From an uncultured Prevotella sp. (GTDB lineage: Bacteria > Bacteroidota > Bacteroidia > Bacteroidales > Bacteroidaceae): a stretch of 50,018 nt of DNA. The notes beneath the pieces are model-generated. The model worked only from the letters and a program-made list of their open reading frames with translations. It was not told where the DNA came from and did no database searches. Shown in pieces: positions 33,706 to 43,200 of this stretch (position 1 is the first letter of the stretch; each line of letters begins with the position of its first letter). Both the position numbers and the translations under genes were made by a program. The stretch is taken from assembly GCA_900540375.1 (NCBI GenBank), contig UQFS01000028.1, forward strand, positions 1 to 50,018, written 5' to 3'.

Positions 33706-34638
33706 TTATTGTTCTTGCTGCAAAGGAGCGGCAGCCTTCATATTCACGGTCATGGCCTGAATCATACGGGCATAGATCTGATTGAGTTGCTCGATCTGCT
33801 CTGCCATCTTACGTGTCTGACCATTAATCTGGTCGATAGTGCCAATCTGCTGGCTGGCACCTTTGAGCTGCATCTCATAGACCTTGCTGATACCCGTCAG
33901 CGTACGGTTGAGATTCTCCATCTCCTCGCTGTCTCGTGTCAGTCGCCCGCTTTGCTCATTGACTTTCTTCAATGTTTCAACCAACGCCTTAAGCTCTTCG
34001 ACATAGTTGCCTTGGGCCTCATTCAACGCCTTGGCTTCCTCCTCGCTCATCTGCGGTACAAAGTTAGGCTGCAACTGAGAGGTCACGGCCTGAGCCGGAG
34101 TCTCCAATGGCTGAGTTGCCGCGGTGGAAGCCTGCGGCTGCACCACGGAATGCGACGGGGTTACCGTCTGTGGCTGAACAGTCGTTTGCGGTTGAGCCGT
34201 TGACTGTGACGAGGCAGCATACAAAGGAGCTGACTGCGGAGGGACAGAGCCGGCAGTTTCACTTTGTGCCATCGCTGAAGCCTGAGCCGGTTCATGGATA
34301 CCAGTCTCTTCAGCAGCGGTCTTTTGTTCCTCTTTGGTATAAGAGAACTGTCCGCTGGCGAGATACTCCTCTGTCATGTGCGTGGGAATGTCGCGGCCGT
34401 CAGCCGTCTTGTCGAAAGGACGGTCAAAGGCAGAGATGAAGAACACAAAGACCTCTGTGCCCATACCGACAAACAACATGATGTTGGCTCCCGGCAAATG
34501 CGTGAGCTTAAACAAGGCACCCAAGATGACGATAGAGGCGCCCCAGCTATACGTATAGTTCAGGAAGGTCTGACCATCTACCGTGTCCATCCATTTTTGG
34601 AGGCGGTACACCAAATTGTATTTGCTATGCTTTGTCAT
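33706..34638 (-). CDS. gldL: Type IX secretion motor component GldL/PorL
   Basis: This 310-residue inner-membrane protein is GldL/PorL, which with GldM forms the proton-driven rotary motor of type IX secretion. I chose the start at 34638 (MTKHSKYNLVYRLQKWMDTV), because the family begins just there and this leaves five bases after gldK. A start further upstream would run through gldK. Two membrane helices follow (TYSWGASIVILGALFKLTHL and NIMLFVGMGTEVFVFFISAF); the second contains the conserved glutamate. The middle (about 120-205) is unusually rich in Q, P, T and A, and the C-terminal part (about 210-300) is a coiled coil. The Q/P/T-rich linker looks longer than in most relatives. Confidence 0.94.
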   Translation of the reverse strand: MTKHSKYNLVYRLQKWMDTVDGQTFLNYTYSWGASIVILGALFKLTHLPGANIMLFVGMGTEVFVFFISAFDRPFDKTADGRDIPTHMTEEYLASGQFSYTKEEQKTAAEETGIHEPAQASAMAQSETAGSVPPQSAPLYAASSQSTAQPQTTVQPQTVTPSHSVVQPQASTAATQPLETPAQAVTSQLQPNFVPQMSEEEAKALNEAQGNYVEELKALVETLKKVNEQSGRLTRDSEEMENLNRTLTGISKVYEMQLKGASQQIGTIDQINGQTRKMAEQIEQLNQIYARMIQAMTVNMKAAAPLQQEQ

Positions 34639-34643
34639 AATAC

Positions 34644-36092
34644 TTATCTTTTCTGTTTTCCTGTTACGGAGTTGGCCAATGATCTGACACAACGGAAACC
34701 AATATACGATCGGGGCTGGTTTTGATATTCCCATGAGCGCCATGCCGAACGGATGAAGCTCTCGGGATCTTTCCACGAACCGCCACGCACACTTTTCTTT
34801 TTCAACTTATAGGGATCCTCCTTTGCTGCGTTATAACGCAACTGGGGGTTGAGATCGTTCATCGCGTCCACGCCGGCCTCGGTGTAGACAGTGCTGGTCC
34901 ATTCAGCCACATTGCCTGCCATGTCGTAAAGTCCGTTGGAATTGGCAGAATAGCTGCCCACCTTAGCGGCAATCAGATTGCCGTCCTTGGTATAATTGCC
35001 GCGGTCTGGTTTGAAATTGGCATAGAAACATCCATTGCCATTCACCACATCCTGGTTCTCCCAAGGGAACTCGTTCTGCTCCTTACCACGTGCGGCATAC
35101 TCCCATTCGGCCTCTGTCGGCAGACGGTAACGCTGTACATAGCGTGCCTCCGGGCCTAAGCCCTTGAGCAGGTAATCGGTACGCCAAGCGCAGAAGGCGT
35201 TGGCTTGCTCCCATGTCACGCCTACAACAGGATAGTCGTTGTAGGCCGGATTGGAGAAATAATTGCGCAGATAGACCTCGTTATCAGAGTTCTGAAAGTC
35301 ATTGACCCAGCAAGTTGTGTCGGGATAGATGTTCACGATGTAGGTGTTGAGGAAGTCCCACTGTCCGGACAGCGGGCGGTTGATCGTCTGCCGCACGATG
35401 TTGCCGTCATCATCGACGTAGGCTGTATCCTTACTGATCATCACCTCCTCATTCGGATCTACAGTGACATCAGTGTTGAGATTGCGGTCTGCCGGGTTCA
35501 TACGGTTGCGGCGCAAAGCAGCAGTGACATAGTCGTATACCTCATACTTATAGTTCATCTGCTTCCAGTCGAGCAGTTTCTCGCCAGTCACGGGATTGGT
35601 GACATAAAGACTCTCAATAGCCCGCTGCTCATCTTCGTTGGGTTTACGCGGCAAACGCTTATTCCAGTTCAAATGCGGCGTCACAGGATCTCCATTCTTA
35701 TCCTCTGTGATCATATAGGACTCGTCACCGCCATAAGAAGGATCAGCCAGGCGGGTACGCAGGATGCTGTCGCGTACCCAATAGAGAAACTGCTTATACT
35801 GTGAATTGGTGATCTCGGTCTGGTCCATCCAGAAGCCATCCACAGAGATATCCTTGGTCGGTGTGGACTTACCCCAAAGACTGTCCTGCTGGCTCAATCC
35901 CATCTTCAGGAAGCCACGGTTGATGCGTACCATGCCATAAGGAGTAGGCTCGTTCATGACCTTACCGCCAACACCGACGACTTCACCACCGCGACCGGAC
36001 GATGAAGCAGACTTGGCACTGAAGCATCCTGTCAAGAACAGGGAACAGGTCAGGATACTCATTAATATAAAGATATATCTTCTCATATTCAT
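34644..36092 (-). CDS. gldK: Type IX secretion lipoprotein GldK/PorK
   Basis: This 482-residue lipoprotein is GldK/PorK, which forms the outer-membrane-associated ring with GldN. The lipobox is FLTGC (C23 from the ATG at 36092; an ATG at 36086 is the alternative). The rest has the formylglycine-generating-enzyme-like (FGE/SUMF1) fold of the family: VRINRGFLKMGLSQQD, VDGFWMDQTEITNSQYKQFL, PVVGVTWEQANAFCAWR, RLPTEAEWEYAARG, GLYDMAGNVAEWTS and a C-terminal VRGGSWKDPESFIRSAWR. The protein uses the fold for assembly and is not expected to be catalytic. It follows porP after 31 bases. Confidence 0.95.
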   Translation of the reverse strand: MNMRRYIFILMSILTCSLFLTGCFSAKSASSSGRGGEVVGVGGKVMNEPTPYGMVRINRGFLKMGLSQQDSLWGKSTPTKDISVDGFWMDQTEITNSQYKQFLYWVRDSILRTRLADPSYGGDESYMITEDKNGDPVTPHLNWNKRLPRKPNEDEQRAIESLYVTNPVTGEKLLDWKQMNYKYEVYDYVTAALRRNRMNPADRNLNTDVTVDPNEEVMISKDTAYVDDDGNIVRQTINRPLSGQWDFLNTYIVNIYPDTTCWVNDFQNSDNEVYLRNYFSNPAYNDYPVVGVTWEQANAFCAWRTDYLLKGLGPEARYVQRYRLPTEAEWEYAARGKEQNEFPWENQDVVNGNGCFYANFKPDRGNYTKDGNLIAAKVGSYSANSNGLYDMAGNVAEWTSTVYTEAGVDAMNDLNPQLRYNAAKEDPYKLKKKSVRGGSWKDPESFIRSAWRSWEYQNQPRSYIGFRCVRSLANSVTGKQKR

Positions 36093-36123
36093 CTTGATTT
36101 CATATTATCGAACGGTAGCGACA

Positions 36124-37056
36124 TCACAGGATTCTCACACTCTTATGAAGGTTGCGTCCCTTCTTCGTCAAGTTGAGATCATGCTGATAGCCTATGAACA
36201 GCTCATGGCTGCCATTGCCAATGCTGATCGCTGACGTATAGACTTCATAGCTGTAGCCCACCACGATGCCATGAAAAGAGCCGCCAAGCAGAACCGTGAC
36301 AGAATTCGTGGGACTGTAGCCAACGCCGCCATACAGCACTTTACCATTGTTTTGATAAAACAGTCGTCCCGTGACATCTGCACGATAAGCAGTGCCGTCC
36401 GTACGGGCAAGCATTGAAGTTCGCAATGATAAAAACGGAGAGCGGAATTGAATATTGTATCCCCCGGTTAAATAATAGGTACGGTCAATTTGCAATTCCT
36501 GACGCTCACCCAGTGTGATCAATGGAGCCATGGCATGCTGAACGGAAAGACCGGTATACCAATTGTGCCGTTGGTAATATAAACCTGCAGCAAGGTCAAT
36601 GCCATTGCCCGAAGCTGTAGCAAAAGCGGGATCGTTGGCATCTTCCACATCCAGTTTGGAAGCATCGAAGCTCTCGATCAAGAAAGATACCTGAGCTCCA
36701 ATGCCTAATTGACCTCCAAAGAGTTTGGTGCGCAAAGCATACTGAAGGCCTAACTTCTGATGGGTGAAAAGACCGAGCTTATCGTTCTGGAACTGAGCAC
36801 CGACACCATGGAAAGACTTCAACGCATAGAAAGGCATGTCGGCCGAAAGATAAGCCGTCTGGGGATTATGCTCGAAGCCGGCGAAGTCCAACGCATAGGC
36901 CGCGACGACATTAAGCTTGCTCTGCTTACCGACAGCAGCAGGGTTGAAAGAAGTCTCCATGTCGAAATAATGACTGAAGGAAGGGTCATACTGAGCCTTG
37001 GAAATGCAAACGCACCCCCATAGCATAAATAATATGGTGTATAACTTCTTTCTCAC
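36124..37056 (-). CDS. porP: Type IX secretion outer-membrane protein PorP/SprF family
   Basis: This 310-residue protein belongs to the PorP/SprF family of type IX secretion outer-membrane proteins. The signal peptide is MRKKLYTILFMLWGCVCISKA, and the mature start is QYDPSFSHYFDMETSFNPAA, the hallmark N-terminus of the family. Barrel strands follow (AYALDFAGFEHNPQTAYLSA, LGIGAQVSFLIE, LYGGVGYSPTNSVTVLLGG), and it ends in HELFIGYQHDLNLTKKGRNL. It is the first gene of the cluster, as in Porphyromonas porPKLMN. I did not find a consensus promoter in the 109 bases upstream, between it and the DUF2795 gene. Confidence 0.93.
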   Translation of the reverse strand: MRKKLYTILFMLWGCVCISKAQYDPSFSHYFDMETSFNPAAVGKQSKLNVVAAYALDFAGFEHNPQTAYLSADMPFYALKSFHGVGAQFQNDKLGLFTHQKLGLQYALRTKLFGGQLGIGAQVSFLIESFDASKLDVEDANDPAFATASGNGIDLAAGLYYQRHNWYTGLSVQHAMAPLITLGERQELQIDRTYYLTGGYNIQFRSPFLSLRTSMLARTDGTAYRADVTGRLFYQNNGKVLYGGVGYSPTNSVTVLLGGSFHGIVVGYSYEVYTSAISIGNGSHELFIGYQHDLNLTKKGRNLHKSVRIL

Positions 37057-37108
37057 AAAACAATAACGCTCTAAAACTTTCTTTATTGTTTTCTCGGAAC
37101 TATCAGAT

Positions 37109-37134
37109 AAAAAAGCCGTTCCCTGCGGAACGGC
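37109..37134 (-). terminator. Intrinsic terminator of the DUF2795 gene
   Basis: On the minus strand GCCGTTCC and GGAACGGC pair perfectly around GCAG and run into six Ts (plus-strand As at 37109-37114). It separates the DUF2795 gene from the porP operon. Confidence 0.85.
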
Positions 37135-37165
37135 TTCATCAGTCAGGCATTAAAACAAATGCCCG

Positions 37166-37387
37166 TTAGTATTCGTCCTCATTCCACAAAAAGTCATCTT
37201 TTGTTGGGTAATCAGGCCATAGATCTTCTATACTGTCGTAGACATCACCTTCGTCCTCAATCTCTTGAAGATTCTGAATCACTTCATCTGGAGCGCCAGA
37301 ACGTACAGCATAGTCTATTAACTCATCCTTCGTGGCTGGCCATGGAGCATCCTCCAACTTGGAAGCCAAATCTAGTGTCCAATACAT
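37166..37387 (-). CDS. DUF2795 domain protein
   Basis: This 73-residue acidic protein fits the DUF2795 family: APWPATKDELIDYAVRSGAP, then DEVIQNLQEIEDEGDVYDSI and the C-terminus DFLWNEDEY. The APWPATKDELIDYA helix and the P-D-VI-NL pattern are the family marks. No signal peptide or membrane segment is present, so it is cytoplasmic. It has its own consensus promoter and terminator and so forms a single-gene unit. Its function is unknown. The family often occurs as very small stand-alone proteins in Bacteroidetes. Confidence 0.85.
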   Translation of the reverse strand: MYWTLDLASKLEDAPWPATKDELIDYAVRSGAPDEVIQNLQEIEDEGDVYDSIEDLWPDYPTKDDFLWNEDEY

Positions 37388-37420
37388 AGTCTTAAGTGTT
37401 AGTCAATTAATTTTGTGGCG

Positions 37421-37451
37421 CAAAAATAAGCAAATTATTCGAAAAACCAAA
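37421..37451 (-). promoter_or_regulatory. Promoter of the DUF2795 gene
   Basis: On the minus strand this reads TTTG, 19 bases, TATTTTTG, a full match to the Bacteroidetes consensus, about 34 bases ahead of the start codon. Confidence 0.7.
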
Positions 37452-37548
37452 TTATTCGCTTACTTTTTTATTCTCTTGTCCTTATTATAATAGTTTTTTA
37501 TACAAACAGAAAGGTTATTAACGCCTCTTTAATAGTTAACCTTATCAA

Positions 37549-38109
37549 CTAATAGTTGACCTTATAAAGATGAGGGTGTAACTTGGGATTGAAAAAGACA
37601 ATAGCTTCATTGTATAAATCAAAACATACGGTGGCACCTGCGTCAATGGCCATTCGCATGGAATCCCTGAAAGAAAGAGAACGAGACCGAAGATCAAGAA
37701 GTATCACAACGGAATCGTCAGACACATGCAGCAACGTCTCTTCCAAAGAATCGTTTACTGATAACAAAGCTATCTCTACCCTATTTTGTAACTCTGAAAC
37801 ACATTTGGATTGATGGCTGCCTGCCAAAACATAAACCTTGTATCTTTGTAAGAGGTCAACGCTACCAAAGTACCACTGATGCGGTCCAAAATAATTGGAT
37901 AACCTCAATAATAGCTGTCCTATCTTTCTTTCATCCTCATCTTTAGACAACGCTTTAAGATCTTCGTAAGCATAATAGGGCCACCGCTCCGTAATCACTT
38001 CACAAAGGAAACGATAAGCAAACGGTGACTGCACGCCAAAGCCTCTTGTGCGCGGTACGCGCAAAAGTGTAGACAAGAACTTATGTAACGAAGAAAAAAT
38101 TGTTAGCAT
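37549..38109 (-). CDS. Degenerate SAM-methyltransferase-like protein
   Basis: This 186-residue protein resembles a Bacteroidetes group of class I methyltransferase-like proteins that begin with an R-G-hydrophobic-SPF motif. Here the motif is RTRGFGVQSPFAYRFLCEVI. The later parts (KIGQLLLRLSNYF, ATVCFDLYNEAIVFFNPKLH) also fit. The place where the glycine-rich SAM-binding loop should be reads FGPHQWYFGSVDLLQRYK, without the expected acidic-GxGxG pattern, and the protein is shorter than its relatives. It has probably lost SAM binding. I chose the ATG at 38109 because the frame can be extended to 38187, but the extra residues look unrelated. It stands alone and is AT-richer than its neighbours. 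The family assignment is from motif memory and moderate. Confidence 0.6.
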   Translation of the reverse strand: MLTIFSSLHKFLSTLLRVPRTRGFGVQSPFAYRFLCEVITERWPYYAYEDLKALSKDEDERKIGQLLLRLSNYFGPHQWYFGSVDLLQRYKVYVLAGSHQSKCVSELQNRVEIALLSVNDSLEETLLHVSDDSVVILLDLRSRSLSFRDSMRMAIDAGATVCFDLYNEAIVFFNPKLHPHLYKVNY

Positions 38110-38238
38110 AAGTAAGAAACGAAGTCTACACGAATATATTGTCTGTCTACCGAGCCTGCTACAAACGGGTAGAAAAGAGATCGCCAAAAGAATGGAAATG
38201 GAGAATTATGATAAAGGAGACTTTCCGGTATTGCCTTT

Positions 38239-38267
38239 CTCTCCCTTTTAGGGAGAGTCAGAGAGGG
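38239..38267. repeat. GC-rich palindromic intergenic repeat, copy 3
   Basis: CTCTCCC and GGGAGAG pair perfectly around TTTTA, followed by TCAGAGAGGG. This is the same layout as the copy at 2081 (stem, then a T-AG-GAGGG tail), with slightly different stem bases. Confidence 0.6.
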
Positions 38268-38352
38268 TCTTCTAACATCTAATAAACACAAAAAGACCAA
38301 AGAAGAAATATTTAGGACCCTACTGCTGCGTATTATCTGAAAGAAAACTCGT

Positions 38353-38360
38353 ATTTTTGC
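38353..38360 (+). promoter_or_regulatory. Probable promoter of signalling locus 2 (-7 element)
   Basis: TATTTTTG matches TAnnTTTG and lies 72 bases upstream of the sigma-factor ATG. A clear -33 box is not seen. Confidence 0.45.
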
Positions 38361-38431
38361 ACCAGTTAACAAGTAAAGCGACCTCCCTGCCCCATCGCTC
38401 TGATGGTGTCAGGAAGTTCTATATATAATTA

Positions 38432-38956
38432 ATGTGTAACCAGGAACAGACAACGACAGCGAGGATGGAAGCACTCTTCAAGCGTTTCTACCGACCGCTG
38501 TACTTCTATGCACTGACCTTTCTCCGCGAAGAAGAGCAGGCCAAGGACATCACAGGTGGCGTCTTTCAGACCGTCTGGGAGATGTTGCGTGAGGGTGGCT
38601 TGAATCCCGACGACCGACAGACTGTAGGATTCCTCTACACTACCACACGCCACCGCTGCCTTGACAAACTGCGCCACGACAAGGCCATAGACCGCTACAC
38701 CCGTCTGCAGATGGGCACTACACCACTTAGCACAGAGGAAGAAGTAATAGATTTTGAGCAACGCATACAGCAGGTCAAAGAAGCCATAGAGCGGTTGCCT
38801 GAGCCGGAAAGGTCTATCCTCAAGTGCACCTATTTTAAAAAGATGACTTACCAAGAGACAGCAGAGCTATTCCACACCTCGGTGAACATGATTCACAAAC
38901 GGATGAACAAAGTATTTAAGATGATGCGGAAAATGTTAAAAGAAGGATACACATAG
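38432..38956 (+). CDS. ECF-type sigma-70 factor (signalling locus 2)
   Basis: This 174-residue protein is an ECF sigma factor. Region 2 (about 12-80) has ALFKRFYRPLYFYALTFL, EEEQAKDITGGVFQTVWEML and FLYTTTRHRCLDKLRHDKA. Region 4 (about 110-165) has AIERLPEPERSILKCTYFKK and the helix-turn-helix MTYQETAELFHTSVNMIHKR. It is followed after 48 bases by fecR and then an STN-bearing susC, the standard order for a surface-signalling regulator. The starts at 38432 and 38465 are both possible; I keep the first. It is expected to be released from FecR when the receptor binds its ligand. Confidence 0.92.
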   Translation: MCNQEQTTTARMEALFKRFYRPLYFYALTFLREEEQAKDITGGVFQTVWEMLREGGLNPDDRQTVGFLYTTTRHRCLDKLRHDKAIDRYTRLQMGTTPLSTEEEVIDFEQRIQQVKEAIERLPEPERSILKCTYFKKMTYQETAELFHTSVNMIHKRMNKVFKMMRKMLKEGYT

Positions 38957-39004
38957 GCACCGACAGCACGTCCTCAGCGTACTATTACCAAAATTACACC
39001 ATCT

Positions 39005-40177
39005 ATGACAACACGAAACAACAATATTCCTCCCCAAGGAGCCAATAGAATGTCCTCTCAAGAAGAAACGGTTCAAGACGACCGTCTCATGTTTCTCGTT
39101 GAGCGCGCGCTCCGCGACGACACTCCGTCACCTGATGTCGAGGCGGCATTTCAGGCTTGCCGACGCCGGGTGGAAGCGCAGGAGACCGTTAAAGCTGGCA
39201 ACAAAACACGGGAGATAGCTCGAAAAGTTGCCGAAACAAATGAAGACGGAACCGCCACTGCATCTCCGTCGCGATGGCTCGCGGTGGGTAAAGTGGCATT
39301 GGCTCTTGCTGCATCCCTGTTGCTTTTCTTCACCCTCGTACCCAAGGGTTGGTTACACAATGACAGCCGGCCTGCACAAATCATTACCGCCAAGAAGATG
39401 ACAACTATCGACGACGCCCACCAACAGGGCGGCGTGTCGCTCGTGGCAGGCGACAAGACTCTCTCCACCGCCTCAGCCCGGGACCGTGGCATCACCGTTC
39501 TACCCGACAACATCATCAAGGTGGAGCGCAGCGCGCAGCGTGATGCTGAGACCTACACCCTGCATGTGGCCGAGGGTAAAACGGCTCAGCTGATTCTGCC
39601 CGACGGCACCCATGTATGGCTCAGCGTGGGCAGCGAGATAGCCTTCAACAGCCACTTCGGCGAAGGCGCCCCACGACGTGTGGCTCTCCGCGGCGAGGCT
39701 TTCTTCGACGTACACCACGATGCCGCATCACCCTTCACCGTCGATGCCGGTGAATGTTATACCACAGTGTACGGTACACAGTTCAACGTACGCAACGTAA
39801 AGGGTGCCGCAACACAAGTGACACTCGTTAAGGGTAAGGTCGGTGTGAGCAGCCAGAGACAAACTGTCATGCTCCGTCCCGGACAGCAGGTCATCCTCGC
39901 CAATGGACACATGGAGACGCAGGAAGCCGACATGGACGTAGCACTGAGCTGGAAGGAGGGACATTTCTATTTTGACGGGCAGACACTTCAAGAGATTGTC
40001 GATGAGATAGGGCGCTGGTACGGCATGCCCGTGAGCTATATGTCGGACGCCGATATCAACACACGCCTGCATTTCAATGCTGAGCGCAGTTGGCCCGTCA
40101 CACGCGTCATCGATGAGCTTAACAAGATTAGCCATACTAAGGTAGAGATTCACGACAACAGACTACGAATAGGTTAA
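39005..40177 (+). CDS. FecR-family anti-sigma factor (locus 2)
   Basis: This 390-residue protein has a long cytoplasmic part (1-90) that includes QDDRLMFLVERALRDDTPSP. One membrane helix follows (about 91-114, WLAVGKVALALAASLLLFFT), then a periplasmic linker, a FecR domain (about 180-290: LHVAEGKTAQLILPDGTHVW, FGEGAPRRVALRGEAFFDVH, VYGTQFNVRN), and a C-terminal DUF4974-like domain (about 318-388, HFYFDGQTLQEIVDEIGRWY). It should hold the adjacent sigma factor and interact with the STN domain of the SusC encoded 83 bases on. It is a normal Bacteroidetes FecR and contrasts with the short one in locus 1. Confidence 0.93.
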   Translation: MTTRNNNIPPQGANRMSSQEETVQDDRLMFLVERALRDDTPSPDVEAAFQACRRRVEAQETVKAGNKTREIARKVAETNEDGTATASPSRWLAVGKVALALAASLLLFFTLVPKGWLHNDSRPAQIITAKKMTTIDDAHQQGGVSLVAGDKTLSTASARDRGITVLPDNIIKVERSAQRDAETYTLHVAEGKTAQLILPDGTHVWLSVGSEIAFNSHFGEGAPRRVALRGEAFFDVHHDAASPFTVDAGECYTTVYGTQFNVRNVKGAATQVTLVKGKVGVSSQRQTVMLRPGQQVILANGHMETQEADMDVALSWKEGHFYFDGQTLQEIVDEIGRWYGMPVSYMSDADINTRLHFNAERSWPVTRVIDELNKISHTKVEIHDNRLRIG

Positions 40178-40260
40178 TTTTAGTTTTAACATTTCTTTAG
40201 GGCACAATACTTTGAGGCTTGGCGTATTGAAAATAAGTAAGAGAGCAGAATAAACATTTA

Positions 40261-43200
40261 ATGAGTATCAATACTTTATTACCGATGAATCATGCAATGA
40301 GAAAAGCCAGGATCCGACAGGGGCGACAAAGGCGTATGCTGTTGTGCCTGGCACTGCTGTGCTGGTGTACCATAGCCCTGGCACAGGTGAGAAACCGTAT
40401 CTCTGTATCATTCAGCAACGAGAGAGCCACCGTAGCTCTGAAGAAGGTGGAGAAACTCTCGGGGCTGAAGATACAGTACAATTACGACGACGTCAACTTC
40501 CGTGTGACGCTTAAGGCTGACAACCAAGCTCCTGTAGCTGTTGTCAACCGACTCATCAGCGGACACGGTCTCCATGCCGACCGTAAGAATGACTATATTG
40601 TCATCATGCGTACAGCCAACATCCCTCACGACAAGAATATCGGTGACGGCAAGCACCTCTTAGGTATCGTCATTGATGAGAACGGCGAGCCTATCATCGG
40701 CGCCGTCATCCGCGACCGTGCCAACGGGCTGGGCACCGTGAGTGATGCCGACGGCAAGTTCTCCATCGAAGCAAAAAGCGACCGAATCGTGCTCAACGTC
40801 AGCAGCGTAGGCATGAAGGATAAGCTGTGGCAAGGTAATCGCGATGATTACGCTGCCATCATGCTCGAAGACAACGCACAGGAACTCGACAATGTCGTCA
40901 TCACCGGTTACCAGCAGCTCGACCGCCGCAACCTCACCAGTTCCGTCACCAGTGTGAAGATGAGCGACATCGACCGCCCGGGAATGAGCAGCCTTGACAA
41001 GATGCTGCAGGGACGCATCCCCGACCTCGTTGTCAGCAATGCCAGCGGTGAGATCAATGCCGTGCCGAAGATACGCATCCGTGGTACCAGCACTCTCATC
41101 GGCGACCGTGAGCCTCTTTGGGTCGTTGACGGCATTATCGTCAGCAATCCTGTCAACCTTTCAGCCAGCGTACTCAACGACCCTGACTACGTCAACCGCA
41201 TCGGTAACGCAATATCCGGTATCAACCCCCAAGACATCGACCGTATCGACGTCCTCAAGGACGCCTCGGCCACGGCCATCTACGGCACACGCGCCGCCAA
41301 CGGCGTCATCGTCATCACCACAAAGAAGGGACGCGAGGGCAAGCCCATCATCTCCTACAACTATACAGGCACCTACCGCCGCCGTCCACGCTATTCCGAC
41401 CGGAAGATAGACCTCATGGACTCAAAAGAGCGCACAGCCGTATCCCGCGACATGGTAGACATGCACTATAAGTATCCGGCTTCCATGATCCTCGTGGGCT
41501 ATGAAGATGCTGTCGACAAATACTACAGCGGACAGTATTCCTGGCAGCAGTTCCAGAATGCTGTCAATGCCGCCGAAACACGCAACACCGACTGGTTTAA
41601 GTTACTCTGCCGCGACGCCGTCTCTTCTGACCACAACGTCAACATCTCCGGAGGCTCCGACAAATTCCGCTACTACGCCTCCGTGGGCTACACCGACGAT
41701 GAAGACGTTATCAAGAACAACTACAACAATCGCCTCACGGCCTCTACGAACCTCGACTTCAACCTCAGCCGGAAGTTCGCCCTCTCATTACAACTCAGTA
41801 GCTATCACAGCAAGAAACGATACGACAAAGTCAACACCATCGACTATGCCTACAACACCAGCAGAGTGATACCGGCGTATAATGACGATGGCACCTATTA
41901 CTTCTACAAGGGAACGGCTCAGCAGGGTTCGTTCAACTACAATATCCTCAACGAGCTCGACAACAGCTACAACCGGCAGAAGGACAACGGCTTCAAGTCG
42001 ACTTTCAATCTCAAATACACCGCTAACGACTGGCTCTTCTTCAATGCCATCGCCTCTTACTCCACCGCCAACACCACACAGGAGGGCTGGTATGGCGAGA
42101 AGAGCTATTATGCTGCCAACGAGCGACAAAGCGAATATGGTATCGCTCCCGAACAGCCGTCAATGAGCAAGATGCCCTTCGGCGGTGAGCTGTCGGAGAA
42201 CAACACCGACATGACGGCATGGACCGTGCGTCTGCAGGGCAACATGAACAAATATTTCGGTGCCAACCTCCAGCACAATATCAACCTCGCCGTCGGTGTC
42301 GAGGCCAGCAGCACTCATTACACCGGCAACAGCTACACCCAGCGCGGCTACTACAACGACCGCGGTAAGAAGTTCGTTACATCCATTCCTGACACCTACA
42401 CCTCTTACCTCACCTGGCTGAGCACTAACATGCCCACCATCGTCGACACACGCACCAATCTGCTATCAGCCTACGGCACGCTGTCCTACAGCTACAAAAC
42501 GCTCCTCACTCTCAACGCCAACACGCGCTACGACGGCAGTAACAAGTTCGGCGACCGTTCCAATGAGAAGATCCTTCCCGTCTGGTCCGTTTCCGGACTC
42601 ACCAACATCCTCGACATCGTCAACTGGCACCCAAAATGGATTGACAACCTCACATGGAAGATCTCCTACGGTGGTCAGGGCAACATGCTCGACGGACAGA
42701 CGCCGGTACTCACCATCACTAAAGGTGCTCTCGACACTCACTACAACGAGATGACATCGACAGTGGCCAACTTCGCCAATCCAAACCTAAAATGGGAACA
42801 GACACATTCTTTCAACACAGGACTGGAGATGAGCTTCCTCCACAACCGCCTTATGATGGAGGTGGAATACTACCACAAGATGACCGTCGACGCTTTTATG
42901 AACAAGACCATCAGCGACGTCAACGGCTTCACCTCCTATGTCGTCAACTCGGGAAAGATTCTTAATAAGGGCTACAACGTCTCCGTTACCACCACACCCG
43001 TACAGACGAAAAATTGGAACTGGCTGCTCTCAGCGTCTCTCTCCAAAATCATCAACCGCATGGAGACTACCCCCGGTGGCAACACCTATAAGGTCAGCGA
43101 CTATCTCGACGGTACAGCTTTGGTCAACGGAAAAGCCATCGGTACCTTCTACTCCTACCGCTTCATCGGCCTCAATCCCTCCAACGGCGGCCCGCTCTTC

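Larger units (their letters stand above)
38110..38431. other. Intergenic region with a repeat and a promoter
   Basis: No gene was seen. These 322 bases hold a GC-rich palindrome at 38239-38267 and a promoter-like element for the sigma gene at 38353-38360. Confidence 0.55.

Noticed and set aside
34644..36092. Sulfatase-modifying (formylglycine-generating) enzyme
   Set aside because: The fold matches, but the lipoprotein signal and the position between porP and gldL identify it as GldK.
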